In this document: in pieces, positions 49,330 to 60,829 of the stretch
Layout: each line of letters begins with the position of its first letter
How positions within the stretch are numbered: position 1 is the stretch's first letter
DNA from: Spisula solida
Lineage: Eukaryota; Mollusca; Bivalvia; Venerida; Mactridae
DNA: 64,000 nucleotides
Assembly (NCBI GenBank): GCA_947247005.1
Contig: OX365950.1
Span: forward strand, 52,304,761-52,368,760
Direction: 5' to 3'
The notes under the pieces: model-generated
Databases searched by the model: none
Told to the model about the DNA's origin: nothing
Seen by the model: the letters and a program-made list of their open reading frames with translations, nothing else
Position numbers and translations under genes: made by a program

Positions 49330-49790
49330 TTATAATCGGCGTCCTAAGACGCGTTCACTCGGATAACGGAACAAATTTGTCCGAATTTTACCATCCGAAA
49401 AGCATGTACTACGTACTATGCACAAAGACGTAATTCGTCTATAAAATTGTCCAGAGGACATATTTTTATAATAACCATGTTTTACTATCACAAACTAGCA
49501 ATGAAAATAGAAGACATGGGACAAAACCGGCTCAAAACTCTGCCGAAGTAATCATTATCGTGACATAGCTGTTTTACAAACTAGCTTCCGGTTCCCAAAA
49601 AAGTCTTCTTAGTTCAACAATAAAGGATAATAACGGAAGATAAAAAACTCATAACGATTGAAAATTACAATACATTCATCGCAATTACCTTCCTCGAATG
49701 TAAACTGCCAACGAAAGTCGTAATTTCGCCGCAAAAACCAAAAATTACCACGCGACATTTTCGCACGAACGTCTTGCTCATTCAAGCGCT
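49330..49790 (-). promoter_or_regulatory. CpG-rich block next to the composite's right terminus
   Basis: About 30 CpG dinucleotides in 460 bases, against almost none in the preceding 3 kb. On the minus strand it lies just inside the 114-base repeat, where a 5' end of a transposon or captured gene would be. A promoter function is inferred from position and CpG content only. Confidence 0.35.
49689..49758 (-). other. Possible first coding exon in the CpG-rich block
   Basis: On the minus strand an ATG (context GCGAAAATGTCG) opens 23 codons beginning MSRGNFWFLRRNYDF. It reaches GGAAG|GTAATT, an acceptable splice donor, leaving phase 1. Placement beside the CpG-rich block and the element terminus is suggestive. 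No downstream exon was identified and the peptide matches no family I know. Chance is quite possible at this length. Confidence 0.2.
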
Positions 49791-49798
49791 AGACTAAA

Positions 49799-49912
49799 TA
49801 TGATTGATTACAGGTGCACACGTGATATATACTATACGGTGCACTGCACTTTTTCTCGGGTCTTTAAAAAGCGCTCATTCCAGTACTATGACTGAAATGC
49901 TAATTGTACATG
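49799..49912. repeat. 114-bp inverted repeat, right copy
   Basis: Partner of 45204-45317. Read on the minus strand it leads from the element terminus into the CpG-rich block at 49330-49790. Confidence 0.93.
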
Positions 49913-49941
49913 TGAAAGCCATAGGCTTTATGAAAAATAAT

Positions 49942-51430
49942 ATTATTATGTTGTGATCTTTTTGATCTGTTAGGTATGACATGGTGTCCCTCTCTATGTT
50001 AATCATTGTTTTTGACAGTATGTTTATACCTTGATTAATATCTGATCTGTCTTGGCTTGTCAATACAAATGGTGTTTTGGTGCAAGCCTGCTCGTATTTA
50101 TTGTTGTTATTTATATATGTCAACATCAGATAAGACCAATTATCAAGCACTGTCCAACCATGTCAATATGATAGTATCTCTAACTGTGTCCTGGTGTCTA
50201 TTGTTGGCCATACAGCCATTCGGGACACCCAGAAGCCTTGTTACAATGACCAGTGAATTAAGTTAGTGTTATAGTGTCCTAGTCTGAGTGAGATATGAGT
50301 ATGTTTGTTTGAGATCAACCCTCAGGGGAAATGGCTCACTGACTGTATGTTATAGATTCCTATACTATATTTTTCATTGTGTCCTAAGGTATTGATTTCT
50401 AGCTTTGTAACTTAGACAAACTTGACCGCGAATGGACAGTCTCCTGGGTGATCATAGCGTTATTGTCAAAGCTTCCTTTTCTAGCTCCAATCTCAATATT
50501 TGCTTTCAGAAAAAATTGGATTTTGTAACGTCATCTTTGCTGAACATGTGTGCAGAATTGTCAGAGGAATCACTCTCAATATCATATTCATAATTCCGTC
50601 TTGTTACCTTCGGTTCTTTTGTAATATTTTCATGACCTTCTATAAACTGTCTGTAAACTGATGCCTAGGATTTCAGATGATTTTCTAAGAAAGTTCGCAT
50701 CACCGAAAGTTAATTTTCTGGTTGGGAGGATGTTAGGAAAACTACACGGCAGTAAGCATAGTATTAACGACAACATCATCATAAAATGGTCATTAAATCT
50801 ACCACACAAGATAATCATATAGACAATGTTAGCTTCATAATTAGACATACAGTCTGTATCAGTGTTATCAGTTAGATCATCATAGATTATATACTGTTCT
50901 GGTTATCTAACACGCTAGTGCCGGGAATTATTGCATTGTTTATTTCATTTCTTCGAATGATCTTTAATAGCATAATGCACCCAATGATACAAGCCATTTA
51001 TTGATGGGTAAATGTGACTGTCTGAGTAGTTGTCACTTGCGTTTCATCTTTTCTTTGATTCTTTGATGCTTTTATTGGTTCATTATCTTATTACTTGAAA
51101 CGTATTTGCATAAAACCAGTTGCATGATTGACATTATCTTCGGGAATTTCTCTGGAAAATTTTAAACACAAATATTTCATACGTACTTGGTAATTGTCGC
51201 CGATTTTCATCGTGGTAATCCAACATGCTTTAATTCTCTGTCAATATTATACGTCATTTATTTGTAATTTCGATAACTTCTAACTTTGTTGTATGACGAT
51301 TTTGTGTAAATGTATAAAACCTAAATTGTAGATCATTTTATGCTAAACTTACTTGCTGTTCATAATCCTACAAAGAATATTTGCCAAACAAATTATAAAG
51401 TCTACTGTATATAGTATAGCGTGTAATGTT
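49942..51430. other. Non-coding DNA, no gene seen
   Basis: Ordinary sequence, with overlapping + and - frames under 92 codons and no domain. Confidence 0.5.
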
Positions 51431-51528
51431 TGCAGACATGACCTTGTGGCGCGGACATGACCTTGTGACGCAGACATGACCTTGTGACGCAGACATGACC
51501 TTGTGACGCAGACATGACCTTGTGGCAC
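51431..51528. repeat. 19-bp tandem repeat, five copies
   Basis: GCAGACATGACCTTGTGAC with GCG/GCA variation. Encodes a spurious SATRSCLRHKVM-like frame on the minus strand. Confidence 0.95.
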
Positions 51529-52054
51529 TTGCCATGCTGGTGTAAATAGTTCTATCCATTAATATAAACAGAATTAGGAAATAATCCACTACTGAATCTG
51601 TCAATTTCTTTCAAATGTATGGAAGATAATACTGAAATCAAAAACATGTCTAAAATGTAAGGAAGATTTATGCCTTTAAGGAAGGTTGAGTCTAGAACAG
51701 GTACCACGTTTTCCTCTGTGTGATTTCCTTTCATTTTCACTTGTTCAAGAAAAATCAACTACAGCGAATTCTGAGTTAACTTAGCTGCCTCCACATGATT
51801 TCCTTTTATTTTCACTTCAAGAAAAACCGACAACAGTGAATTCTGAGTTAAGCTCTCCTCAGCCTTCTTTGTAGTAGCAACACTTGTTAATATTTCTAGA
51901 AAAACAGGTGTGCAATTGGTTTTCTCCAGCATCGCTTGCAGGCAATAGAATAATGAATGAAATAAACACATTCAAAATTACATTTGACATTTCTATAGGA
52001 AGTTGAATGCCATAAATTAGAAGTTAAAAAGCAGTCAGGAAAGAATGGTCGGTT
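51529..52054. other. Non-coding DNA with a weak internal duplication
   Basis: GATTTCCTTT-ATTTTCACTT then CAAGAAAAA-C-ACA-C-GTGAATTCTGAGTTAA is present twice in diverged form (51720-51780 and 51797-51852). No gene recognised. Confidence 0.5.
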
Positions 52055-52176
52055 TGTTCGGAACATGCCTTGTGGACATCTATCATAGACTGTGGTTGTT
52101 CGGAACATGCCTTGTGGACATCTATCATAGACTGTGGTTGTTCGGAACATGCCTGGTGGACATCTATCATAGACTG
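52055..52176. repeat. 42-bp tandem repeat, three copies
   Basis: TTCGGAACATGCCTTGTGGA then CATCTATCATAGACTG, nearly identical at 52057, 52099 and 52141. Confidence 0.95.
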
Positions 52177-52207
52177 GTAGGATTGGTTGCCAGCGGAAAT
52201 ATCTACC

Positions 52208-52490
52208 TGTTCCATATTGTTTAGCACTTTTCTTTCTGTAACAAGATTTACTATAAAAAACATGTCTGGATCACCGCTGGTTTGGGGGTTGGGGGTTTAA
52301 TTCTTACAGGTGTCTGCAATGCATTGCTTACATGTTTGTAGCTTATTTAAGTGTTCCATCTTGTTTAGCACTTTTCTTTCAGTAATAAGATTTACTATAA
52401 ATAACATGTCTGGATCACCGCTGGTTTGTGGTTCATGGTTTAATTCTACAGGTGTTCAACTGCAATTGCTTGCATGTTTGTATAATTTAC
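52208..52490. repeat. Two tandem copies of a 144-mer
   Basis: TGTTCCAT-TTGTTTAGCACTTT through AACATGTCTGGATCACCGCT to CATGTTTGTA, at a 144-base offset with about 10% difference. Confidence 0.92.
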
Positions 52491-53829
52491 CTTCCTCTGT
52501 ATACAAGTGTTCAAATGTTATAAATTGGTAAAACACTTCTCCTTTGTTATATATCTAGGAATCGATATAAAGCATTTCTTTGTATACAAAAATCAAGATG
52601 GTTGTCTTAAAATTCAGAAGTACTTAGTAGTTTCTCAGTTGATTTAATACATGATTTAGCACATGTCAGCTTGTGAGGTACTTTGTTCCTGATGTGAATA
52701 TTAAGATGGTTCCACTTAATGGCAGAATGGGAAATGGGATTTATAAATGGTGTTGTTTTGTTCTACCATTTCAACATTTATGGTTTGAAACTTCTCTTTT
52801 CATTCTGGTTTTAAATTTGAATTTGCTATAAAATTTTCAACTTAGGTCATATGAAAGTGTTGTTAATGCATTCACTCTTGTACGTAGTTGATTGCAAACA
52901 AAGAATAAGACTGTTCTTTGTGAAGATATATAGATATGTTGGATTAAACAATTGTTAAGTCAGTCAGTCAGTCAAGTCAAAATTTATTTATTGTCGGAAA
53001 TTTGGTACAAACAAAATAACATAAGCTATGTATAGCTTTTGTCCGACAGTTTTCTCCTTAAATTGAGACATGACTTGTTTAAGTTACAGAAATCTTATCT
53101 TCTATCTTAGTTTGGTCTACTAGAACAAGAAACAATAGAAGATGCTTCAATCATTGTAAAGAAGAATTACATTGACATCTCAAGCTGTTATAATGCATTA
53201 AACTTGTCTCAGTACCATCTTCCTAATCAAAAGACGAGCGATAAATCATACCCATTATGGCTATAAACCTCTATTTTGCTTCATAGTCTATCAAAACTAG
53301 TAAATGAACCTGCATTTATTCTACTGCTTGGTACAGCAATTGGATGACTTTCTACACCATGTTTGCAATTATAGATTATACCAGCAGCCAGAAGACATGG
53401 ACCGGTCATTTTGACAACTAAATTAGTCAACATCAGGGACCTGGGAGGTCTAATTAATGAAACAAGCTTTGTGGCTATGAACATTTCAAGTGAACTGATG
53501 GTCACACTGGTGTATTTGTAATTTGATGTCTTTGTTCTGACAGAGGCCATTCATTTCTGCACCATCAGAATAAAACCTTGATAGACAATTTACTGAATAA
53601 TCCTTTAAAATTTTACTGTTTGAGAAAGCTGAAGAAAATGGGCCTCCATGGAAATAAAGGTTTTATCCAACTTGATGCTTTCTGGATTGTGTTAAATTGT
53701 TTCTAGCATTAAATAATACACCAGAGAATCACCAATCACGGTTGTTCATCAGAGCACTTTATGTCGATCTAAAAAACAATGGTGATGAAAATTGATGGAC
53801 TTGTTCACAGCCACTGGTTGTCCTCATGA
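52491..53829. other. Non-coding DNA, no gene seen
   Basis: Contains a short inverted TGTCGGA/TCCGACA pair (52995 and 53041). No exon recognised. Confidence 0.5.
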
Positions 53830-54030
53830 ATCTGTTTGTAAAGTCATACACCTCAGTCACATTGATTTCTGACTGGTTTATAAAGTCATGCACCTCAGTC
53901 ACATTGATTCTGATGGACTGGTTCACATCTGTTTATAAAGTCATGCACCTCAGTCACATTGATTCTAGTTGACTGGTACACATCTGTTTATAAAGTCATG
54001 CACCTCAGTCACATTGATTTCAGACTGGTT
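53830..54030. repeat. Irregular tandem repeat, four copies of about 43-55 bp
   Basis: TAAAGTCATGCACCTCAGTC then ACATTGATT at 53839, 53882, 53937 and 53991, joined by variable GACTGGTTCACATCTGTT linkers. Confidence 0.92.
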
Positions 54031-54567
54031 TGATTAATGAGAAGATTACTATTATAATGGAACAAGTTGACATTGACCGAGCAAGACAGTGACACAGTCC
54101 AATATTTACTTAACTAATGAAATTATTAAGATTATGTTGCACGAATGACATATTGCTTGTTATACAGATATTAAAGCTTCAAGCGTATCAAATTTTAATG
54201 TCAAACAGCGACTTTGTTACATTGAGATGTTAACTGTTCTTGTTCTAGGATGTTGTGGGATAGGTCGGCTTACAATTTGTAAACTTGTCATGCTTGTAAG
54301 TTAACACATTATACATAAACACATGTTTACTCAAACTGTATCTGACTATAGCCTAGGCTGTCTCTGTGGTGTCTCCAGATCAAGCAATCTATATTAATTT
54401 TCACTACATACAGCCATGGTGATGTGCAGGTGTTGTTGTAATCAGATTTAAGTTGCATCTACTCTGTCTTGTCGGTCTTTATTACCTACTATCTAGACAC
54501 AAATAAATATTGATAAATGCCTATACTATAATGTTGTAATTCATTTGCTTCGTCGTTTGTTTAACCT
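54031..54567. other. Non-coding DNA, no gene seen
   Basis: Nothing recognised. Confidence 0.5.
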
Positions 54568-55622
54568 GCAATGGAACTTTTCTTATATGGCATGCATCAT
54601 GGAAGAGCTCACAGCACTCCATTAAGAAGGTATGAGAGTATGGTTCTTGCCCAGGCTCAGCAATAGAACTTTCCTTGTATGCACATGTATTAGAGCTCAG
54701 CACTCCATTAAGAAGGTATGAGAGTATGGTTCTTGCCCAGGCTCAGCAATAGAACTTTCCTTATATGCATCGTGTATTAGAGCTCAGCACTCCATTAAGA
54801 AGGTATGAGAGTATGGTTCTTGCCCAGGCTCAGCAATAGAACTTTCCTTGTATGCACATGTATTAGAGCTCAGCACTCCATTAAGAAGGTATGAGAGTAT
54901 GGTTCTTGCCCAGGCTCAGCAATAGAACTTTCCTTATATGCATCGTGTATTAGAGCTCAGCACTCCATTAAGAAGGTATGAGAGTATGGTTCTTGCCCAG
55001 GCTCAGCAATAGAACTTTCCTTATATGCATCGTGTATTAGAGCTCAGCACTCCATTAAGAAGGTATGAGAGTATGGTTCTTGCCCAGGCTCAGCAATAGA
55101 ACTTTCCTTATATGCATCGTGTATTAGAGCTCAGCACTCCATTAAGAAGGTATGAGAGTATGGTTCTTGCCCAGGCTCAGCAATAGAACTTTCCTTATAT
55201 GCATTGTGTATTAGAGCTCAGCACTCCATTAAGAAGGTATGAGAGTATGGTTCTTGCCCAGGCTCAGCAATAGAACTTTCCTTATATGCATCGTGTATTA
55301 GAGCTCAGCACTCCATTAAGAAGGTATGACAGTAATGGTTCTTGCCCAGGCTCAGCAATAGAACTTTCCTTACATGCATCATGTATTAGAGCTCAGCACT
55401 CCATTAAGAAGGTATGACAGTAATTGTTCTTGCCCAGGCTCAGCAATAGAACTTTCCTTATATGCATCGTGTATAAGAGCTCAGCACTTCATTAAGAAGG
55501 TATGAGAGTATGGCTGTTACCCAGGCTCAGCAATAGAACTTTCCTTATATGCATCATGTAAGAGCCCTGATGTCTCCATTATAAAGGTTTATGCCAGTAT
55601 GGCTCTTCCCCAGGCTTTCGCA
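54568..55622. repeat. Satellite-like array, 87-bp unit, about 12 copies
   Basis: Unit contains GAGCTCAGCACTCCATTAAG, AAGGTATGAGAGTATGGTTC, TTGCCCAGGCTCAGCAATAG and AACTTTCCTTATATGCATCG. Central copies are almost identical; the first and last are degraded. Two forms (TTGTATGCACATGTA and TTATATGCATCGTGTA) alternate at the left, then the second takes over, showing spread of one variant. Confidence 0.96.
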
Positions 55623-57435
55623 TAAATGGTCAATCAGTTTGACATAAGAAATCAATTAGCTTGGCCCATTGTGCTGTCCTAACCTGTTTATATCCATTAC
55701 TATTCAATGTTTCATCTGATTATTGTCCCTGCCTACAGTAATGATCCATTAGATGACCCTGGTTAATAGATAGATTATGATCTATTATGTCAGACCCCCA
55801 AGCCAATCACCATACTGAAACTGTCACCATTACCATTAAAGGACAACAAAATATCCAATAACATTAGTTTTATATTCTCACTATTGCAAACTGACCTTTG
55901 TGTCTCAAAAGGTTGTCTCAAAGCCTTATTTGGTAATGGACCTGTTACAGCTTTTGGCATATTTTTGCACTATAAATCTGCAGCTAAACCGTGGCTGTAA
56001 CAATGCATTAACTCGGGATTAGATTACCAGTCCTTTCAAGCCTTGTTGGTTGCAGACATTGAAATGTTTATGTGCCGCAAATGGTGTTGTTTAGAATTGG
56101 ACAACCTCATCAAATGCACATTAAGGAGTGGAGGGTGTAAAAAGCTTGTCTGGATGTTATGGGTTAATGCGTTTATCTAGTGTAAGGTGTACTGTCTGAC
56201 TATTTCTCGATTATCATGACTGTATATCTGCACTCAACTGGGAACCTACCAGTTCTAAAACAATTATGAAATAAAATCTAATAACGCACAATTAAATCTA
56301 TTTAAATATTGATAATCAAAGTTTAATGAGTACGCCTTGGGTTACGTTTAATGACAATTATTATTTTATTATCACAACTTCAGATCCACACGGTACAGAT
56401 TGTCAGAATGTTATTTGCAGTCTCTGCATGGTGGTTCATTAAATTGCTGACGTGTATTCATAATTTTCATAATTGAAATCTACTTTAAAATATTTAACGT
56501 TAGCGTCATTGAAACGAGAATTTTCGTTCTGACACCCAAATCATGTTGTAAACATTGTGACATGTTGAGTTAAAGGATTAAAGTATGATTTCATGCTCTC
56601 ATATGATTACTTGTTTAAATATTGAATGAAGTATACTGTATGTCTGTTCTTAAATGTACTTGAATAATAAAGTGCATGAGGCTCTGATACATTCAAACAT
56701 TTAAATAACGTTCCAAGAAAAATTTACCATGTATGTTTGGCTTTGGCACTGGGTGCCTCAATAACAGCAAGGCCTTTGTTACTCTCCAATTGCCTCGCCC
56801 GAAACTACATGTTTCTAGGACATAGAACGATATAGTGAAATCAAAGCGCTGTGTGGAGTGTTGGTCTTTGTTACGGTACAGATCCACATTGTTTCTTTGA
56901 ATGTTTACAAATAGTCCAGTAAATGCTCTCCATCTGAAAAAGCTTGGTAGCCATTTTCGTTATTTTAGGTTTATGTTTTCTAAGGAATTAGAGGTAATAA
57001 AGATACAATTTTTACTATGTAAAGCATAACTAATGTTTTACGACCTTGTTAACCAAAACACCATTACAATGTATTTTTTTCAAGAACGAATTTATAAAAC
57101 AGAACAGGAACCAATTCACCTGTGAAAGATCAAAAGCCGACTAAATAGCTGTCTCAGTGGGTAATTTACTGTAATAATGATACACCCCTCACATAGTTCC
57201 TTCATGTCTGGAGTCCATTCTTCTCACTCCTTGCAAATATTCTGTCACTTGATGTCAGACTTAATGTGGAGACTGACAATAACCGGCAGTGCAGGTGTGC
57301 TGAAAATTGTTGTTAAAATGAACACCTTCCATCAAGTGCTGGCTGGTGTTCCTCTGAGGAAGCAAGATATTCTTGGAGAATTTACTGAATGTGTGGTCAC
57401 AGTTATAAGCGCCCAGTCATCAATTGTCCTGATAA
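55623..57435. other. Non-coding DNA, no gene seen
   Basis: No exon recognised. The 92-codon frame at 57177-57455 has no domain. Confidence 0.5.
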
Positions 57436-57590
57436 TGATTCATTCAACGCACTAAATGTTTCTAAATAATTTCATTTACCACTTTAAGTTCAATTAAGAT
57501 GTGGCAGCATTTAAAATGGTTCATTCAACTTACAAAATGTATTTAAATAATTTCATTTACCAATTAGTCTGATATGTGGCAACATTTAAA
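57436..57590. repeat. Two tandem copies of about 81 bp
   Basis: TTCATTCAAC, TAAATAATTTCATTTACCA and ATGTGGCAGCATTTAAA appear twice with indels. Confidence 0.85.
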
Positions 57591-58401
57591 GTGACAGTTA
57601 CACCCCATATTTGAAAATTCTGACATAATTTGATTTATTCTGTCTGAACCTTTTTTAAAATAAATTACACTGAGTGAAAATTTCCCCAAGGATATTTATA
57701 ATTTAATTTTATAATTATTAAGTATTATTTGTCCTCTAAATTAAGTCCCCATTTAATAATAGCTTACCCTGCAAGGTACATGCTTGTAAAGATAATCTCA
57801 TTTCCAAAGTCCCTAATGATATTCAGTGTCAGTTTAATAATTGAAATCATACCTTACAGTATAACCCTCTTGTTATTGGGAGCTTACTCCCTAATTGTGA
57901 CAAATGTTTTCTGTATAAGTGTCATTTAACTTCCCACATAGATTTATCAGTCCTGTAAATGTTGCAAGAGTTTGCCTTGACATAATTCAGTATATTTCTA
58001 GCTGATACAGAACTATGAAATCTTTACAAAGCAGTTTGTGCTATCATTTTAAATTTGTTGAAATTCCAATACCACAGGGAAGTTTGGAAAATATTGTTCA
58101 ACATAAAAGCAGAGGTAGCCTTCATCTTAATGATGAATGCTTCAAACTTACTTCTGCTGCCTTATGCCATATATCAATTTCCAACACCTACACATTGACA
58201 CAATTACCTACACTTTATGAAGAGGCTGTTTGCACACTGAAGAGTTTGTCAATTCCAATGGTTTGAAATATTGCAGCAGTCATGAATTGTTTTGTATTCA
58301 AGTGGTGCAATCTGTCTTATCTGAGTGCCTCAGATACACCATCTGCAGTGCCTGTATTGTACACCATCAGCTGCTCCATGCAGTATTCTGTAATAATTTT
58401 G
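57591..58401. other. Non-coding DNA, no gene seen
   Basis: Frames of 66-83 codons with no known domain. Confidence 0.5.
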
Positions 58402-58651
58402 TCCTTGAGTGTTTTTGGCTTTAGTTCCTTGAGTGTTTTTGGTTTTAGTTCCTTGAGTGTTTTTGGCTTTAGTTCCTTGAGTGTTTTTGGCTTTAGTTTG
58501 GCTTTAGTTCCTTGAGTGTTTTTGGTTTTAGTTCCTTGAGTGTTTTTGGCTTTAGTTCCTTGAGTGTTTTGGCTTTAGTTCCTTGAGTGTTTTTGGCTTT
58601 AGTTCCTTGAGTGTTTTTGGCTTAAGTTCCTTGAGTGTTTTTGGCTTTAGT
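58402..58651. repeat. 24-bp minisatellite, about 10 copies
   Basis: TCCTTGAGTGTTTTTGGCTT plus TAGT. One copy carries an extra GGCTTTAGTT and one lacks a T in the T-run, which breaks the repeated SLSVFGFS frame. Confidence 0.96.
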
Positions 58652-58797
58652 TGTAGCTTTTAGTGTAAAAACTCTGATAACTGTGATCCACTTACACCAA
58701 CAAATAAGAACGAAATGAAATAAGACCAGATTTGAAGTAAATCTTCCCATCTCTGTGTTTGACAACACTTCCTCTGACAAAGTATTAGTGATTCTTG

Positions 58798-59024
58798 TCA
58801 AAGGGTCCAGACACCCATGGTCTTATTTGCAGTGGTTTGAAAGCAAGAATGGTAGTTTCCAAAACATGTATTTTGCAAAGGGTCCAGACACCTATGCTCT
58901 TATTTACACTGCTTTTGAAAGCATTACCTTAGTTTCCAAAAATGTTTTTTTGCAGAGGGTCCAGACACCCTTGCTCTCATTTACACTGCTTTTAAAGCAT
59001 TAGGCCTAGTTTCCGAAACAATTG
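58798..59024. repeat. Three tandem copies of about 76 bp
   Basis: AGGGTCCAGACACC starts at 58802, 58878 and 58955, followed each time by CTTATTTACACTGCTTTTGA-like and AGTTTCCAAAA segments. Confidence 0.92.
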
Positions 59025-60215
59025 TTTTCACACATTCAGTGCTTTTCCACTTGCCTATTGTTGGTCCACTGACTAGCATAGACCAATCAGTATGATGAAT
59101 GGTGTTTATTTACAGACAATTGCTTGCTTGTTTGTTACCGTGCAGGAATGTAGACTGATTATATTTCATTGTTCCTTAACTAGTTCTGGCATTGTCTGCA
59201 CTAATACTGGCTATCTCTTGTATTTCTTGAAACAATAATGCTGAAGAGCAGGTGCATCTGTGAATTTTTATTGGTATGTGTTTGTACAAAGATAGTAACT
59301 TGGTCTGATTAAACCGTAACTAAACGACAGTGTAGTGGAGGCTTGGCTTGTGTACAATTTACTCTTCTGTCTCAGGGAGTTTCTTGACAATCTCATTATA
59401 CACAGCTGTAATAACTTGGCATAGAAGGACAAAGTAATAAATGTTCGTAAATTTGCTGTTATAAATTTGTCTCCTATAAGTATGCAACCACCTGTGGTGT
59501 CAGCATGACCTTTTGAGGTCTCTAATTAGGATGATATGACACTAGAGTCAGCCACACCATCATGTACACATGGCAGTCTATTAAACCTCTATACTGAACT
59601 CATTGGTTTTGTCACAGCCAGGGTAAAATGATGGTTACCTATAAATTTAGTCTGGAAGATAATTATTTCAAGTGTTCATACTATCTCTCAACCATTTAAA
59701 CATTCAGGACTTGTACACCCACTGATTATAATGTCCACAATGATTTATTTCAGACAGATTTTCATTGATAACTGTCCCTTTGCATATTGGTTGCAATTTC
59801 GTGATTGGTTTGCATGCTGACCGATAATGATTACTGAAGTCACCAAAACACAATAACAGTCAGCTTCAAAGTGTAACAATCATATTGTGTTCACTTTACA
59901 TGCTCCCTGGATGCTCCTTACATGCTTCCTGGATGCTCCTTACATGCTCCTAGTTCTTCATAAAACATATAAATATTTGTCATCCTTTTTCCTAGTACTC
60001 AATAATACTCCCTTGTCTATATTTACTCTATTGTTGTTGATGTTGTCATAATTGTTAACCAGTGGACATTATTTTGTTGGAAATTTGTCTCATGTCAAGA
60101 CAAAATGGACGATAAATCACAAATAGTATGATGTATATGAAAAATGTTTTTGCCTAAATGATTGCGAGATGGTCTGATAATGAAGTCATTTCCATGTGGT
60201 CTCCTAAGGCTGGGA
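59025..60215. other. Non-coding DNA with a short 22-mer repeat
   Basis: CTCCCTGGATGCTCCTTACATG is a local 22-base doublet at 59898-59950. No gene recognised. Confidence 0.5.
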
Positions 60216-60402
60216 TTATTTCCTGGTAACTTCCTGTGGTTGTGAATGAATAATGATGCTTCGGCTTTTATACATTTTAAAGACTGATAGAAAATTCATT
60301 ATCGGCTGTTTACATGGTGCTGTCGTTGAATGTAAATATTTGCATAGAATATTTCTGACAGTATGTTTGATGTTTCTAACTGATTTTGTTTGTATGGATC
60401 TG

Positions 60403-60606
60403 CTAGTCAATGTTTAACAATACAGAGTTGATAAAGTCATGACATTCTTGTTTGGTTTCTTGTAGATCTCTCTTTTTTGTCAAGGTGTTGGAGGAAGCCT
60501 GGAAAGTATCAGCTTGCTGATGTTGCTTGATCGTCAAGTTTCTAGTTTCTATATTTCCTAACACCTTCGATATTGTAGTTTCATATGTTTCAACACTTGC
60601 TGCCAT
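60403..60606 (-). other. Hydrophilic 67-codon frame, status unknown
   Basis: Starts at an ATG with G at +4 (AGTATGGCAG), preceded in frame by a stop. The peptide starts MAASVETYETTISKV and is rich in Glu, Lys, Gln and Thr with few aromatic or Cys residues, unlike the hydrophobic chance frames around it. No domain is recognised. It may be a chance result of A-rich minus-strand DNA, an eroded exon or a small gene. Confidence 0.15.
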
Positions 60607-60668
60607 ACTTCTTGTTCATTCAACAGTGGAAGCATGGGGTTATTGATGAAATTAGTATTCTGAACGAG

Positions 60669-60829
60669 TACTGTAAACCAAGAAATTATTTGCGTGATTT
60701 AATTTCGCGAAATTTAGTCACCGCGAAAGTGCTAATTAAAACATTGATATGGACATTGCAGAAAATTTATAAATATGCCGAATATCAGCAAAACGCTAAG
60801 AATTCGCAAAAGTAAATTGGTTAACGGTA
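60669..60829. mobile_element. TACTGTAAACC-ended element, copy 3 (about 161 bp)
   Basis: Left end TACTGTAAACC, right end TTGGTTAACGGTA. The interior has TTAATTTCGCGAAATTTAGT, CGCGAAAGTGCTAATTAAAA and TGATATGGACATTGCAG. About 50 bases shorter than copies 1 and 2, mainly through loss of the GAGTGGTAGAATT part. Confidence 0.82.

Larger units (their letters stand above)
45599..49941 (-). mobile_element. Inverted-repeat element, composite part 2 (4.3 kb)
   Basis: Arms 45599-45643 and 49897-49941 are perfect 45-base inverted repeats, each with the hairpin AAAGCC-TAT/ATA-GGCTTT. The termini are homologous to part 1 (AATAAAGCC...GGCT...CATGTACAATTAGCAT), so both belong to one family. The orientation is taken from the 114-base subterminal segment at the right end. 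The 4.1-kb interior has no transposase-like frame on either strand (longest about 83 codons), so it is non-autonomous or fully decayed. Its left boundary overlaps part 1 by ATTAT. Confidence 0.75.

Noticed and set aside
52980..53050. TGTCGGA...TCCGACA inverted pair next to a CAGT repeat, considered as element ends
   Set aside because: The match is only seven bases and no second copy is seen in the window.
58282..58515. Frame with repeated SLSVFGFS peptide
   Set aside because: Product of the 24-bp minisatellite. The frame is broken by unit indels.
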